Of a stretch of 64,000 nucleotides of DNA, positions 24,897 through 34,639 are shown one piece after another (position 1 is the first letter of the stretch; every line of letters begins with the position of its first letter). The notes beneath the pieces were generated by a model. The model saw only the letters and a program-made list of their open reading frames with translations, had not been told where the DNA came from and made no database searches. Both the position numbers and the translations under genes were made by a program. The stretch covers positions 1,116,001-1,180,000 of the forward strand of contig NZ_OZ245757.1 in the NCBI RefSeq assembly GCF_965227505.1, in the 5' to 3' direction. This DNA is from Pelagibius sp965227505 (lineage in GTDB: Bacteria; Pseudomonadota; Alphaproteobacteria; Kiloniellales; Kiloniellaceae).

Positions 24897-26384
24897 CTAC
24901 ACCCCGCCCATGCAGAGGTACTTGGTTTCGAGGAACTCCTCGATGCCGTACTTGGAGCCCTCGCGGCCGATGCCGGACTCCTTGACGCCGCCAAAGGGCG
25001 CCACCTCGGTGGAGATGAGGCCGGTGTTGATGCCCACCATGCCGCTTTCCAGCCCCTCACTGACCCGCCAGATGCGGCCGATGTCGCGGGCATAGAAGTA
25101 GGCCGCCAGGCCGAACTCGGTATCGTTGGCGAGCGCCAGGCCCTCCTCCTCCGTCTTGAAGCGGAACAGGGGCGCCACCGGGCCGAAGGTCTCCTCGCGC
25201 GTCACCTTCATGTCGGTGGTGACATCGGTCAGGACCGTAGGCTGGTAGAAAGTGCCGCCGCGTTCGTGGCGCGCACCGCCGATCACCACCTTGGCACCCT
25301 TCGCGGTGGCGTCGGCGACATGCTCCTCGACCTTCTCCAGCGCCGCCTGATCGATGAGCGGGCCCTGGCTGACGCCGTCTTCCTGACCCGCGCCGACCTT
25401 CAGGGTCTTGACCGCCTCGGTCAGCTTGGCGGCAAAGGCGTCATAGACCCCCTCCTGTACCAGGATGCGGTTGGCACAGACGCAGGTCTGGCCGGTGTTG
25501 CGGTATTTGGAGATCATCGCACCTTCAACGGCCGCGTCCAGGTCCGCGTCGTCGAAAACCAGGAAGGGCGCGTTGCCCCCCAATTCCATCGACACCTTCT
25601 TCACCGTCGAGGCGCACTGCTGTATCAGCAGCTTGCCGACCTCGGTGGAGCCGGTGAAGGACAGCTTTCGCACAACGGGGCTGGAGGTCATCTCGCCGCC
25701 GATTTCCCTGGCCGAGCCGGTGACGATGTTGACGATGCCGGCGGGGATGCCCGCACGCTCCGCCAACTCGGCCAGGGCCAGCGCCGAATAGGGGGTCTGG
25801 GCCGCCGGCTTGATGACCACCGGGCAGCCGGCGGCCAGCGCCGGCGCGCATTTGCGGGTGATCATGGCGTTGGGGAAGTTCCATGGGGTGATCGCCGCCA
25901 CCACGCCGACCGGCTGTTTGACGACCACGATCCGCTTGTCGGCCTGGTGCTGGGGAATGGTGTCGCCGTAGACCCGTTTGGCCTCTTCCGCGAACCATTC
26001 GATAAAGCTGGCACCGTAGACCACCTCGCCGCGGGATTCGGCCAGCGGCTTGCCCTGCTCCAGGGTCATCAACTGGGCCAGGTCCTCCTGGTTTTCCAGA
26101 ATCAGCTCGAACCAGCGGCGCAGGATGGTGGCCCGCTCCTTGGCCAGCAGGCCGCGCCAGGCCGGCCAGGCCCGCTCGGCCGCCTCGATCGCCCGGCGGG
26201 TTTCCGCCGCGCCCATTTTCGGTACGGAGCCGAGGACGTCGCCGTTCGCCGGATTGCTCACCTCGATAACACCGCCGCCATCGGCGTCGGCCCAGCGGCC
26301 GTCGATGTAGCACTGCTCACGGAACAGCTTGGGATCGGAAAGCCGGGGAGCGGCGGCGGCGATGGGCTGGGCTTGGGCGGTCAT
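24897..26384 (-). CDS. NAD(P)-dependent aldehyde dehydrogenase (succinate-semialdehyde type)
   Basis: ATG 26384 with GGAGGA upstream gives 495 residues; a longer open frame to 26996 is a non-coding extension over the neighbouring small gene. The catalytic Glu is in MELGGNAPF (near 265) and the nucleophile Cys in GQTCVCANR (near 300). PWNFPNAMITRK and the closing PFGGVKESGIGREGSKYG match the succinate/glutarate-semialdehyde dehydrogenase (GabD) branch, which oxidises a semialdehyde to the acid. No gabT aminotransferase is adjacent, so the substrate is inferred from family resemblance. It diverges from the four-paralog cluster. Confidence 0.9.
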   Translation of the reverse strand: MTAQAQPIAAAAPRLSDPKLFREQCYIDGRWADADGGGVIEVSNPANGDVLGSVPKMGAAETRRAIEAAERAWPAWRGLLAKERATILRRWFELILENQEDLAQLMTLEQGKPLAESRGEVVYGASFIEWFAEEAKRVYGDTIPQHQADKRIVVVKQPVGVVAAITPWNFPNAMITRKCAPALAAGCPVVIKPAAQTPYSALALAELAERAGIPAGIVNIVTGSAREIGGEMTSSPVVRKLSFTGSTEVGKLLIQQCASTVKKVSMELGGNAPFLVFDDADLDAAVEGAMISKYRNTGQTCVCANRILVQEGVYDAFAAKLTEAVKTLKVGAGQEDGVSQGPLIDQAALEKVEEHVADATAKGAKVVIGGARHERGGTFYQPTVLTDVTTDMKVTREETFGPVAPLFRFKTEEEGLALANDTEFGLAAYFYARDIGRIWRVSEGLESGMVGINTGLISTEVAPFGGVKESGIGREGSKYGIEEFLETKYLCMGGV

Positions 26385-26567
26385 GGCGGGGGGTCCTCCG
26401 GTCCGGCCGGGTTTCGAGGCAAAGCAAGGCCCGGCATTGTCAGGTCTTGCCGCGGAGTATAGACCTGTGGGGAGAAAGAACAATTCCCAGGCGGGGGGCG
26501 GCGGGGCCGTCCGGTCCTGCGGAGGGCTGCCGCCCGAGGGGCCCCAATGACGACGCGGGAGGGTGAG

Positions 26568-26948
26568 ATGACGCCGACGACATCGCAGGCCGGCAGCGAG
26601 GCTTCGCGCGGCAGAGCCGGAAGGACCCTGGCAGCCGCCGCAGCAGGGGTCTTTGCAGCGGCGCTTATCCCGGCGGGTCAGCAGGGCATCGCTGCCGAGC
26701 GGTGCAGCGCCGAGGTGCGCGACCACCTCGGGGAGCTGCCGTTGGCGGAGGGCGACGTGAAGAGCCTGCGCATCATGGAAAGGGTGAACATCGCCGACGA
26801 TTTCGGGCCGGACATCTTCGGCGTCGATGCCTGGGTCCGCCTGCATTCCTGCAGCGGATATCTGGTCCTCAACATGAGCAGGGGTTGCTTCCTGCGCCAG
26901 GCCTATACCCGTGGCGACTGTCAGGTTGAAGGCTTGCCAAATTACTGA
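26568..26948 (+). CDS. Small secreted Cys protein, paralog 1 of 4
   Basis: ATG 26568 with GGGAGGGTGAG upstream gives 126 residues; ATG 26547 is an alternative. An N-terminal export signal (hydrophobic stretch near 22-43) precedes a mature domain of about 85 residues. That domain holds four cysteines: ERC, the shared AWVRLHSCSGYL, SRGC, and AYTRGDC. It ends in NY. The same pattern recurs in the next three genes. I do not recognise the family and assign no function. The mature size, even cysteine count and export signal suggest a disulfide-bonded periplasmic or secreted protein. It is transcribed away from the aldehyde dehydrogenase. Confidence 0.8.
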   Translation: MTPTTSQAGSEASRGRAGRTLAAAAAGVFAAALIPAGQQGIAAERCSAEVRDHLGELPLAEGDVKSLRIMERVNIADDFGPDIFGVDAWVRLHSCSGYLVLNMSRGCFLRQAYTRGDCQVEGLPNY

Positions 26949-27050
26949 ACCCACCCCACCTGCAATCTGGTCAGTATCCTGGCCGCCGCCGCGCAAGCCC
27001 CACGATTCGCCACCTACGATTCAGCACCCACGCCGCATGACGAGGCCCTT

Positions 27051-27383
27051 ATGATGTTCCGGCGACTTGCCGCAGCGGCGCTGCTGCTCCCAACCCTGGC
27101 CCTTGCTCCGGCAACGGCCTCCGCGCAGATGACCCTGGCCTGCGCGCCCCAGGCCGAAGAGGCCTTGCAGGCTCTCCAGCTTGGCGGCGACGCCGTGCGC
27201 ACCATTCGCTTCGAGAGAATGCTGAACCCCGCCGAGCGCGGGCCGGACTTCCTGGGTGTCCGGGCCTGGGTCAGCCTCACCTCCTGCAGCGGCTTTCTGG
27301 TCATCGACATGACGCGGAGCTGCTTTGTGCGCCAGAGCTACACCCGCGGCAGCTGTGCGATCGAGGGCGTAACCCGATACTGA
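27051..27383 (+). CDS. Small secreted Cys protein, paralog 2 of 4
   Basis: This 110-residue protein has a clear signal peptide ending near ATASA (about residue 25). The mature part follows the cluster pattern with four cysteines: LAC, AWVSLTSCSGFL, TRSC and SYTRGSC, and it ends in RY. Relative to paralog 1 the spacing of the last three cysteines is identical. It lies about 100 bases downstream of paralog 1 and is followed by a modest GC hairpin (27391-27411). Function unknown. Confidence 0.82.
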   Translation: MMFRRLAAAALLLPTLALAPATASAQMTLACAPQAEEALQALQLGGDAVRTIRFERMLNPAERGPDFLGVRAWVSLTSCSGFLVIDMTRSCFVRQSYTRGSCAIEGVTRY

Positions 27384-27390
27384 CCGCCGC

Positions 27391-27411
27391 ACCGGCGCAA
27401 AAGGCGCCGGT
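27391..27411 (+). terminator. Weak terminator-like hairpin after paralog 2
   Basis: ACCGGCGC (27391-27398) pairs perfectly with GCGCCGGT (27404-27411) around a 5-base loop, 8 bases after the stop codon of paralog 2. There is no U-tract after it, so it may stabilise the 3' end rather than terminate efficiently. Confidence 0.4.
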
Positions 27412-27516
27412 TCAATGCCGGCTGAGAACGCTCTTGTTACCGATCCGTGACTGGGAATTTCCGCGTATCGACCTATCTGAAAAGCCAAGAACGAATTGGC
27501 AAAGAGGTCACCCCTC

Positions 27517-27864
27517 ATGATCAAGACAAACCTCGGTGTCTGGCTTGCTGCGCTCGCGCTCGTCGCGTTCCTGGGTGCGGAAGGCGCCGCCGCCGACAGC
27601 CGCACGGACCGCTTCGAAGCCAAGGCGCGCGAGCACCTGGCTGAGCTGAACCTCGCGGAAGCGGACATACAGTCCATCCGCATCGTCCTGCTTCGGCGCA
27701 AAGACGACCGGGCCGGACCGGATATCCGGGGCGGGGAGGCCTGGGTGCGCCTCAATTCCTGCAGCGGCTATGTGGTTGTCGAGATGAACCGCGCCGCCGC
27801 CTTCGTCCGCCAAGCCTATACGAGAGGCGATTGCTCGGTGTCCGGCCTGTCAAACTACAGGTGA
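27517..27864 (+). CDS. Small secreted Cys protein, paralog 3 of 4 (two-Cys form)
   Basis: ATG 27517 gives 115 residues with a signal peptide ending near EGAAA (about 25). The alignment to its neighbours is clear (AWVRLNSCSGYV, RQAYTRGDC, final NYR). The first cysteine is replaced (DSRTDRF) and the third is replaced by alanines with one extra residue (NRAAAFVRQ). Only cysteines 2 and 4 remain. Loss of exactly these two suggests that 1-3 and 2-4 are the disulfide pairs of the family. Function unknown. Confidence 0.82.
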   Translation: MIKTNLGVWLAALALVAFLGAEGAAADSRTDRFEAKAREHLAELNLAEADIQSIRIVLLRRKDDRAGPDIRGGEAWVRLNSCSGYVVVEMNRAAAFVRQAYTRGDCSVSGLSNYR

Positions 27865-28083
27865 CCCAAACAGCGGAAAGATGACCAGACCAGCGGGCGG
27901 CGGCCAGGCGGCGCTCCTCGAGCCGATGTATACGCAGGCCGCCGTCTACGCTGAAATACGTCGGTTCCGTGACACTGCCGGGCGCTCGTCTGAACGCGAT
28001 GCATAGCTGGGTTGCGTAGCCTTGGCGGGCTCGCAGCAATCCCCATGTGCAAAGTTCCGATCTCACAGCACCGGAGCGTTGTC

Positions 28084-28416
28084 ATGAGCCTGCGCGCCCT
28101 CTTCCTTGGTTGCCTCTTCAGCCTTGCCTCCGCCACAGCCCTGCTCTCCTCTCCCCAGCAAGCCCATGCGGTCCGCTGCGAAGCACAGATCAACGCAGCG
28201 CTCGAAAAGATGTCGGTTCCCCAAAGCGACGTGAAGTCGGTCAAGGTCACCCGCCGCAGCAAGGGTGCCAAGTCCGCGTCGAACTACACCTACGACGCCT
28301 GGGTTCGGCTGAACTCCTGCAGCGGCTACTTCATGGTGCAGATGACACGCTACTGCTACGTCATGGACAGCTACACCAGCGGCGACTGCGACTTTTCCGG
28401 CATGACCAACTACTGA
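28084..28416 (+). CDS. Small secreted Cys protein, paralog 4 of 4
   Basis: A 110-residue protein with a signal peptide ending near QQAHA (about 29) and four cysteines in the cluster pattern: VRC, AWVRLNSCSGYF, TRYC and SYTSGDC, ending in NY. It is the most basic of the four in its middle part (RRSKGAKS). It is separated from paralog 3 by about 220 bases in which I see no further gene. Convergent glmS begins its 3' end 20 bases downstream. Function unknown. Confidence 0.82.
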   Translation: MSLRALFLGCLFSLASATALLSSPQQAHAVRCEAQINAALEKMSVPQSDVKSVKVTRRSKGAKSASNYTYDAWVRLNSCSGYFMVQMTRYCYVMDSYTSGDCDFSGMTNY

Positions 28417-28436
28417 TACCTAGGCACAGCCGGCGG

Positions 28437-30260
<1,824 letters not shown>

Positions 30261-30311
30261 GATGTCTCTGCCTTTCTCTGTCCCGCGTTCCGCGAAACCG
30301 CGGATCGCTGC

Positions 30312-31679
30312 CTAGCCCTGCTTGGCGTCCTTGGCCGCCTGGCGTTCCTGGCGGAAGCGCGCCGCCCGGCCTTCGCGGATTTCCTGGTCGCTGCGCTCGA
30401 CCGCCAGGGCATCGCCCGGCACATCCCGCGTGATGGTGCTGCCGGCCCCGACGATAGCCCCCGCCCCCACCGCGACCGGGGCGACGAGCGCCGTGTTGGA
30501 GCCGATGAAGGCCCCCGCGCCGATCGCGGTATGATGCTTGGCGAAGCCGTCATAGTTGCAGGTGATGGTCCCGGCGCCGATGTTGGCCGCCGGCCCGACG
30601 CTGGCATCGCCCAGATAACTCAGGTGGTTCGCCTTGGCGCCGGCGCCGAGCTCCGCATTCTTGATCTCGACGAAGTTGCCGACATGGGCGCCCGCGCCAA
30701 CGCGCGCGCCGGGGCGCAGCCGGGCAAAGGGGCCGAGAACGGCCCCCTCGGCGACCTTGGCCCCTTCCAGATGGGAGAAGCTGCGGATCTCCACATTGTC
30801 GCCCACGGTGACGCCGGGACCGAAGAAGACGGAGGGATGAACCGTCACGTCCCGCCCCAGGCGCGTGTCGGCCGAGAGCCAGACCGTCGCCGGGTCGATC
30901 AGGGTCGCGCCACCCACCATCGCCTGACGGCGCAGCCGGTCCTGCATCGCGGCTTCGGCCAGGGCCAGGTCCTGGCGCGAGTTGACGCCCAGCACCTCCG
31001 CCACCGGCCCCTCCACCACACCGGCCGGTCGGCCCTCCTGATGGGCCAGGCCGAAGATATCGGTGAGATAGTACTCGCCCTGCGCGTTGTGGCTGTCCAG
31101 GCGATCAATCAAGTCGAACAGCCGGCGGCCGGAGCCGATGACGATGCCGGCGTTGCAGAGGCCGATCTGCCGCTGGGCCGAGTCGGCGTCGGCATATTCG
31201 ACGATCTTCTCGATCTTCTGATCGTCATCCAGGATCACCCGCCCGTACTGCGCCGGATCGTCAGGGCGAAACGCCAGACCGACGATGTCCGGCGCGGCCG
31301 GCTCGGCACGCGCGTCGACCATCCGCTGAAGCGTCGCGGGTGTCAGCAGGGGCGTGTCGCCGAAAACCACCAGTACGTCGGTTTCCACCAGCTCCAACAG
31401 CGGCTTTAGCGCCTCCTGCGCCGCGGCCACGGCGTGCCCGGTACCCAGCGCCTGCTGCTGGACGGCGCAGCGGCTGGGGGCTGCAGCGGCCTCGACATCG
31501 GCCATTCCGGGCGCGATGACGACAACCGTCTCCTCCGGCGAGAGGGTGGCGACGCTGGCCTGCACATGCCAGAGCATGGCCTTGCCGGCGACCGGATGAA
31601 GGACCTTCGGCAGATCGGACTTCATGCGGCTGCCTTTGCCGGCGGCCAGGATCACAACGGCGAGCTTACGGGTGGGCAT
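30312..31679 (-). CDS. glmU: Bifunctional GlmU uridyltransferase / acetyltransferase
   Basis: ATG 31679 starts a 455-residue protein; a 17-codon upstream extension is rejected. The N-terminal pyrophosphorylase domain (1-230) begins VVILAAGKGSRMKS with the nucleotide-binding signature. The C-terminal left-handed beta-helix of hexapeptide repeats (about 255-440) acetylates glucosamine 1-phosphate. Together they make UDP-N-acetylglucosamine, following GlmS and GlmM. The gene is first in a glmU-glmS operon. A well-formed promoter with a palindrome in its spacer lies about 160 bases upstream, followed by leader hairpins. Confidence 0.95.
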   Translation of the reverse strand: MPTRKLAVVILAAGKGSRMKSDLPKVLHPVAGKAMLWHVQASVATLSPEETVVVIAPGMADVEAAAAPSRCAVQQQALGTGHAVAAAQEALKPLLELVETDVLVVFGDTPLLTPATLQRMVDARAEPAAPDIVGLAFRPDDPAQYGRVILDDDQKIEKIVEYADADSAQRQIGLCNAGIVIGSGRRLFDLIDRLDSHNAQGEYYLTDIFGLAHQEGRPAGVVEGPVAEVLGVNSRQDLALAEAAMQDRLRRQAMVGGATLIDPATVWLSADTRLGRDVTVHPSVFFGPGVTVGDNVEIRSFSHLEGAKVAEGAVLGPFARLRPGARVGAGAHVGNFVEIKNAELGAGAKANHLSYLGDASVGPAANIGAGTITCNYDGFAKHHTAIGAGAFIGSNTALVAPVAVGAGAIVGAGSTITRDVPGDALAVERSDQEIREGRAARFRQERQAAKDAKQG

Positions 31680-31753
31680 AGATAAAGGCAGACATAGACG
31701 GGGCAGCAAACCAAAGTGGGTTGGAAACAAGTAACGGCCAAGAGAATCGGACC

Positions 31754-31809
31754 CGGGCGTTCAACGCCCGCCTCCCGAAAACGGCCGGAGACTGCCATAG
31801 GCCGTTTTT
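31754..31809 (-). promoter_or_regulatory. Paired hairpins in the glmU leader
   Basis: Within the predicted leader, AAAACGGCC (31778-31786) pairs with GGCCGTTTT (31800-31808), and the minus-strand copy is followed by a short U-rich run. Next comes a perfect CGGGCGT-tca-ACGCCCG hairpin (31754-31770). The first resembles an intrinsic terminator and might attenuate glmUS; a plain processing site is the alternative. Confidence 0.45.
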
Positions 31810-31836
31810 CCTCAGCAAATCAACAATTGTTGCCGC

Positions 31837-31865
31837 TTATTACAGTCTGTTTCCGACTGTGACAA
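31837..31865 (-). promoter_or_regulatory. glmUS promoter with internal palindrome
   Basis: On the minus strand TTGTCA (31865-31860), a 17-base spacer, and TAATAA (31842-31837) form a good sigma-70 promoter. A perfect inverted repeat ACAGTC-N7-GACTGT (31842-31860) fills the spacer, which is a typical repressor position. A 12-base palindrome CAACAATTGTTG (31821-31832) lies at the predicted start point. Confidence 0.55.
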
Positions 31866-31922
31866 CTGATCAGGGCGCCGATCTGAGAAGACGCATCGCT
31901 TGCGAACCTGCGCACTCCCTCC

Positions 31923-31961
31923 AAAAAAGCTGAAGGCGGGTGCCGCTGGGCACCCGCCTTC
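31923..31961 (-). terminator. Terminator of the histone-like gene
   Basis: A perfect 13-bp stem (31932-31944 with 31949-31961) around a 4-base loop is followed on the minus strand by AGCTTTTTT (complement of 31923-31931). It lies about 40 bases after the stop of the histone H1-like gene. Confidence 0.92.
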
Positions 31962-32000
31962 TACTGCTTTACACCAGAAAAGCCGAAATCGCGTCAGTAG

Positions 32001-33869
32001 TTAGCGGCGCGCCATGCCATTCCGGTAGGAACGCATACGAGTCGCCCTGGCAATCGCTGCCATGCGATTGGCCGTCGACGGACGCGAAGAAGCCAAGCGA
32101 GACGCGATCAGGCGACGCGTTGCAAGGGCCTTACGGGAAGGTGCCTTGCGCGCCGCCGTCTTGCGGGCCGTGGTCCTGCGGGTCGTCGATTTGCGAGCGG
32201 CCGTCTTGCGAGCCGGGCTCTTGCGAGCGGCGGTCTTGCGAGCGGTCGTCTTCCGCGCGGTGCTCTTGCGAACAACGCGCTTCTTGGCGGCCGTCTTGCG
32301 GACCGGACGCTTACGAGCGGCGGTCTTGCGAGCGGTCGTCTTCCGCGCGGTGCTCTTCCGAACGACACGCTTCTTGGCGGCCGTCTTGCGGACCGGACGC
32401 TTACGCGCGGCGGTCTTGCGAGCGGTCGTCTTCCGCGCGGTGCTCTTCCGAACGACGCGCTTCTTGGCGGCCGTCTTGCGGACCGGACGCTTGCGCGCCG
32501 CGGTCTTGCGAGCGGTCGTCTTCCGCGCAGTGCTCTTCCGAACGACGCGCTTCTTGGCGGCCGTCTTGCGGACCGGACGCTTGCGCGCCGCGGTCTTGCG
32601 AGCGGTCGTCTTCCGCGCGGTGCTCTTCCGAACGACGCGCTTCTTGGCGGCCGTCTTGCGGACCGGACGCTTACGCGCCGCGGTCTTGCGAGCGGTCGTC
32701 TTCCGCGCGGTGCTCTTCCGAACGACGCGCTTCTTGGCGGCCGTCTTGCGGACCGGACGCTTACGCGCCGCAGTCTTGCGAGCGGTCGTCTTCCGCGCGG
32801 TGCTCTTCCGAACCACGCGCTTCTTGGCGGCCGTCTTGCGGACCGGACGCTTACGCGCCGCAGTCTTGCGAGCGGTCGTCTTCCGCGCAGTGCTCTTCCG
32901 AACCACGCGCTTCTTGGCGGCCGTCTTGCGGACCGGACGCTTACGCGCCGCAGTCTTGCGAGCGGTCGTCTTCCGCGCGGTGCTCTTCCGAACGACGCGC
33001 TTCTTGGCGGCCGTCTTGCGGACCGGACGCTTACGCGCCGCAGTCTTGCGAGCGGTCGTCTTCCGCGCGGTGCTCTTCCGAACCACGCGCTTCTTGGCGG
33101 CCGTCTTGCGGACCGGACGCTTACGCGCCGCAGTCTTGCGAGCGGTCGTCTTCCGCGCGGTGCTCTTCCGAACGACGCGCTTCTTGGCGGCCGTCTTGCG
33201 GACCGGACGCTTGCGCGCCGCAGTCTTGCGAGCGGTCGTCTTCCGCGCGGTGCTCTTCCGAACGACGCGCTTCTTGGCGGCCGTCTTGCGGACCGGACGC
33301 TTACGCGCCGCAGTCTTGCGAGCGGTCGTCTTCCGCGCGGTGCTCTTCCGAACGACGCGCTTCTTGGCGGCCGTCTTGCGGACCGGACGCTTACGAGCGG
33401 CGGTCTTGCGAGCGGTCGTCTTCCGCGCGGTGCTCTTCCGAACGACGCGCTTCTTGGCGGCCGTCTTGCGAGCCGGGCTCTTACGAGCGGCGGTCTTGCG
33501 AGCGGTCGTCTTCCGCGCGGTGCTCTTCCGAACGACGCGCTTCTTGGCGGCCGTCTTGCGAGCCGGGCTCTTGCGAGCGGCGGTCTTGCGAGCGGTCGTC
33601 TTGCGGGCCGTCGTCTTCTTCACAACGCGCTTCTTGGCGGCCGTCTTGCGAGCCGGGCTCTTGCGAGCCGTGGTCTTGCGAGCGGTCGTCTTCCGCGCAG
33701 TCGTACGCCGGGCCGCGGTCTTGCGGGCCGTAGTCCGCCGGGCCGTCGACTTCCGGGCAGCCGTCTTGCGAGCCGTGGTCTTACGGCGCGCCGTGGTCTT
33801 CTTGGCGGCGGTCTTACGCACCGCCCTAGTACCAGACTTCCGGGAAGCCTGTTTGCTAGTGATAGCCAT
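32001..33869 (-). CDS. Histone H1-like Lys/Arg/Ala repeat protein
   Basis: ATG 33869 with GAGGAAA upstream gives 622 residues starting MAITSKQASRK. Almost the entire protein is a basic, Ala/Thr-rich repeat of the type found in eukaryotic H1 tails and bacterial H1-like proteins (HctB/BpH1). The sub-repeat is about 5-10 residues (KTTARKTAAR). It is organised in a 30-residue unit containing KKRVVRKSTAR, repeated about 16 times and ending in a short GMARR tail. It should bind DNA and condense or organise the nucleoid. It is much longer than the roughly 200-residue typical H1-like proteins. Both plus-strand frames across it are open too, but only because of the repeat. Confidence 0.88.
   Translation of the reverse strand: MAITSKQASRKSGTRAVRKTAAKKTTARRKTTARKTAARKSTARRTTARKTAARRTTARKTTARKTTARKSPARKTAAKKRVVKKTTARKTTARKTAARKSPARKTAAKKRVVRKSTARKTTARKTAARKSPARKTAAKKRVVRKSTARKTTARKTAARKRPVRKTAAKKRVVRKSTARKTTARKTAARKRPVRKTAAKKRVVRKSTARKTTARKTAARKRPVRKTAAKKRVVRKSTARKTTARKTAARKRPVRKTAAKKRVVRKSTARKTTARKTAARKRPVRKTAAKKRVVRKSTARKTTARKTAARKRPVRKTAAKKRVVRKSTARKTTARKTAARKRPVRKTAAKKRVVRKSTARKTTARKTAARKRPVRKTAAKKRVVRKSTARKTTARKTAARKRPVRKTAAKKRVVRKSTARKTTARKTAARKRPVRKTAAKKRVVRKSTARKTTARKTAARKRPVRKTAAKKRVVRKSTARKTTARKTAARKRPVRKTAAKKRVVRKSTARKTTARKTAARKRPVRKTAAKKRVVRKSTARKTTARKTAARKSPARKTAARKSTTRRTTARKTAARKAPSRKALATRRLIASRLASSRPSTANRMAAIARATRMRSYRNGMARR
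32251..33690. repeat. About sixteen 90-bp tandem repeats inside the histone-like gene
   Basis: The marker TTCTTGGCGG recurs every 90 bases from 32281 to 33631 (16 times), each unit made of three related 30-base blocks. Central copies differ by only one or two bases, while copies at both ends (near 32251 and after 33450) are more diverged. This is the pattern expected for repeats expanding and homogenising by slippage or unequal recombination. Confidence 0.95.
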
Positions 33870-34263
33870 CGCTATTTCCTCGTCAAACTTTGTAAACCCA
33901 AGTGGATTTCGGCTAATGGCTCGAGGTTCATATCCCCATTGCATTAATAAAACCTTACTGGAACCGCTACCCGATAGACGGGGAACAGTAGCCGGTATTC
34001 CGGACTTACGACGAATTGAGCAGAAATCACACGACGACTATCGCCTTCACTGGAAGCTCGGAAGGCCTGGGAAGCCGCCAAAAACCAGAGGAAACCTGGG
34101 ACAGACCGGCAGAACTGAGGGCTTCCGCGCTGGGAGTAGAGCGACCCGATTACTGGCATCTTAACTTGCCCGTCGATCGGGGATTTCTCGGTCGTTTCTT
34201 CCCTGCAATGAGAGTGGCTGGAATTGACTTATCGGTGCGGCAAAACGGGAGATTTCCGCGGTC
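33870..34263. other. Non-coding interval upstream of the histone-like gene
   Basis: Roughly 400 bases with lower GC than the surroundings. The open frames here are short and lack coding character. It must contain the promoter of the histone-like gene, but I cannot place it with confidence. I see no RNA gene in it. Confidence 0.45.
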
Positions 34264-34292
34264 TTGACAGCCTGCGGTGCCTGTCCTACACC
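34264..34292 (+). promoter_or_regulatory. Predicted promoter of tRNA-Val
   Basis: A consensus TTGACA (34264-34269) with a 17-base spacer and TACACC (34287-34292) lies about 55 bases before the tRNA. The -10 element is weak, but stable-RNA promoters in alphaproteobacteria often have a strong -35. Confidence 0.5.
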
Positions 34293-34348
34293 ACGCAGCC
34301 GCCGCCGAGGGCGGGTGGCCCCGGCCAAAGGGGTCAAAACCATCAATC

Positions 34349-34423
34349 GGGCGATTAGCTCAGCGGGAGAGCGCTCGCTTCACACGCGAGAGGTCGCTGG
34401 TTCAATCCCAGCATCGCCCACCA
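34349..34423 (+). tRNA. tRNA-Val (anticodon CAC)
   Basis: A complete cloverleaf can be read. The acceptor stem GGGCGAT pairs with ATCGCCC, the D-arm is AGCTCAGCGGGAGAGCG-like, and the anticodon stem CTCGC/GCGAG encloses TTCACAC (anticodon CAC). The T-arm is GCTGG-TTCAATC-CCAGC. The discriminator A and CCA (34421-34423) are encoded. It reads GUG codons. No integrase or attachment-site duplication is seen next to it. Confidence 0.97.
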
Positions 34424-34639
34424 TCGCACTCCTGCCCCATTCCTGCCCATTCCCGCAGTTTCGTCCGGCAGACGTCGCCGGACACCGGGCTTTGGCACTC
34501 TCCACTTCGCAGGTTTAAGCAGGCAGACTCGATGGGCAGACTCACCGCGCATCTCAGGTTGTGAGTTTGGCCACTGCAGATACCGCATCGCCACGAGAGA
34601 GTATCAATTGGCCGCGATGATCGTGCGGAGTGGGAGAGC

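Noticed and set aside
26385..26996. N-terminal extension of the aldehyde dehydrogenase to 26996 giving 699 residues
   Set aside because: The extension is Arg/Gly/Ala-rich without homology, overlaps the first paralog gene, and a good ribosome site supports ATG 26384.
31940..33733. A 597-residue Ser/Cys-rich plus-strand ORF over the same repeats
   Set aside because: Same reason; a Cys/Ser/Arg repeat of this kind is a shadow of the KTTARKTAARK codons read backwards in another phase.
32062..34164. A 700-residue plus-strand ORF of Arg/Ala/Leu repeats opposite the histone-like gene
   Set aside because: It exists because the 90-bp repeat lacks stops in several frames. It has no ribosome site and the minus-strand frame has a proper start, terminator and protein-family match.
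34349..34423. tRNA-Val as an integration site for a genomic island
   Set aside because: No integrase and no direct repeat of the tRNA 3' end downstream in the window.
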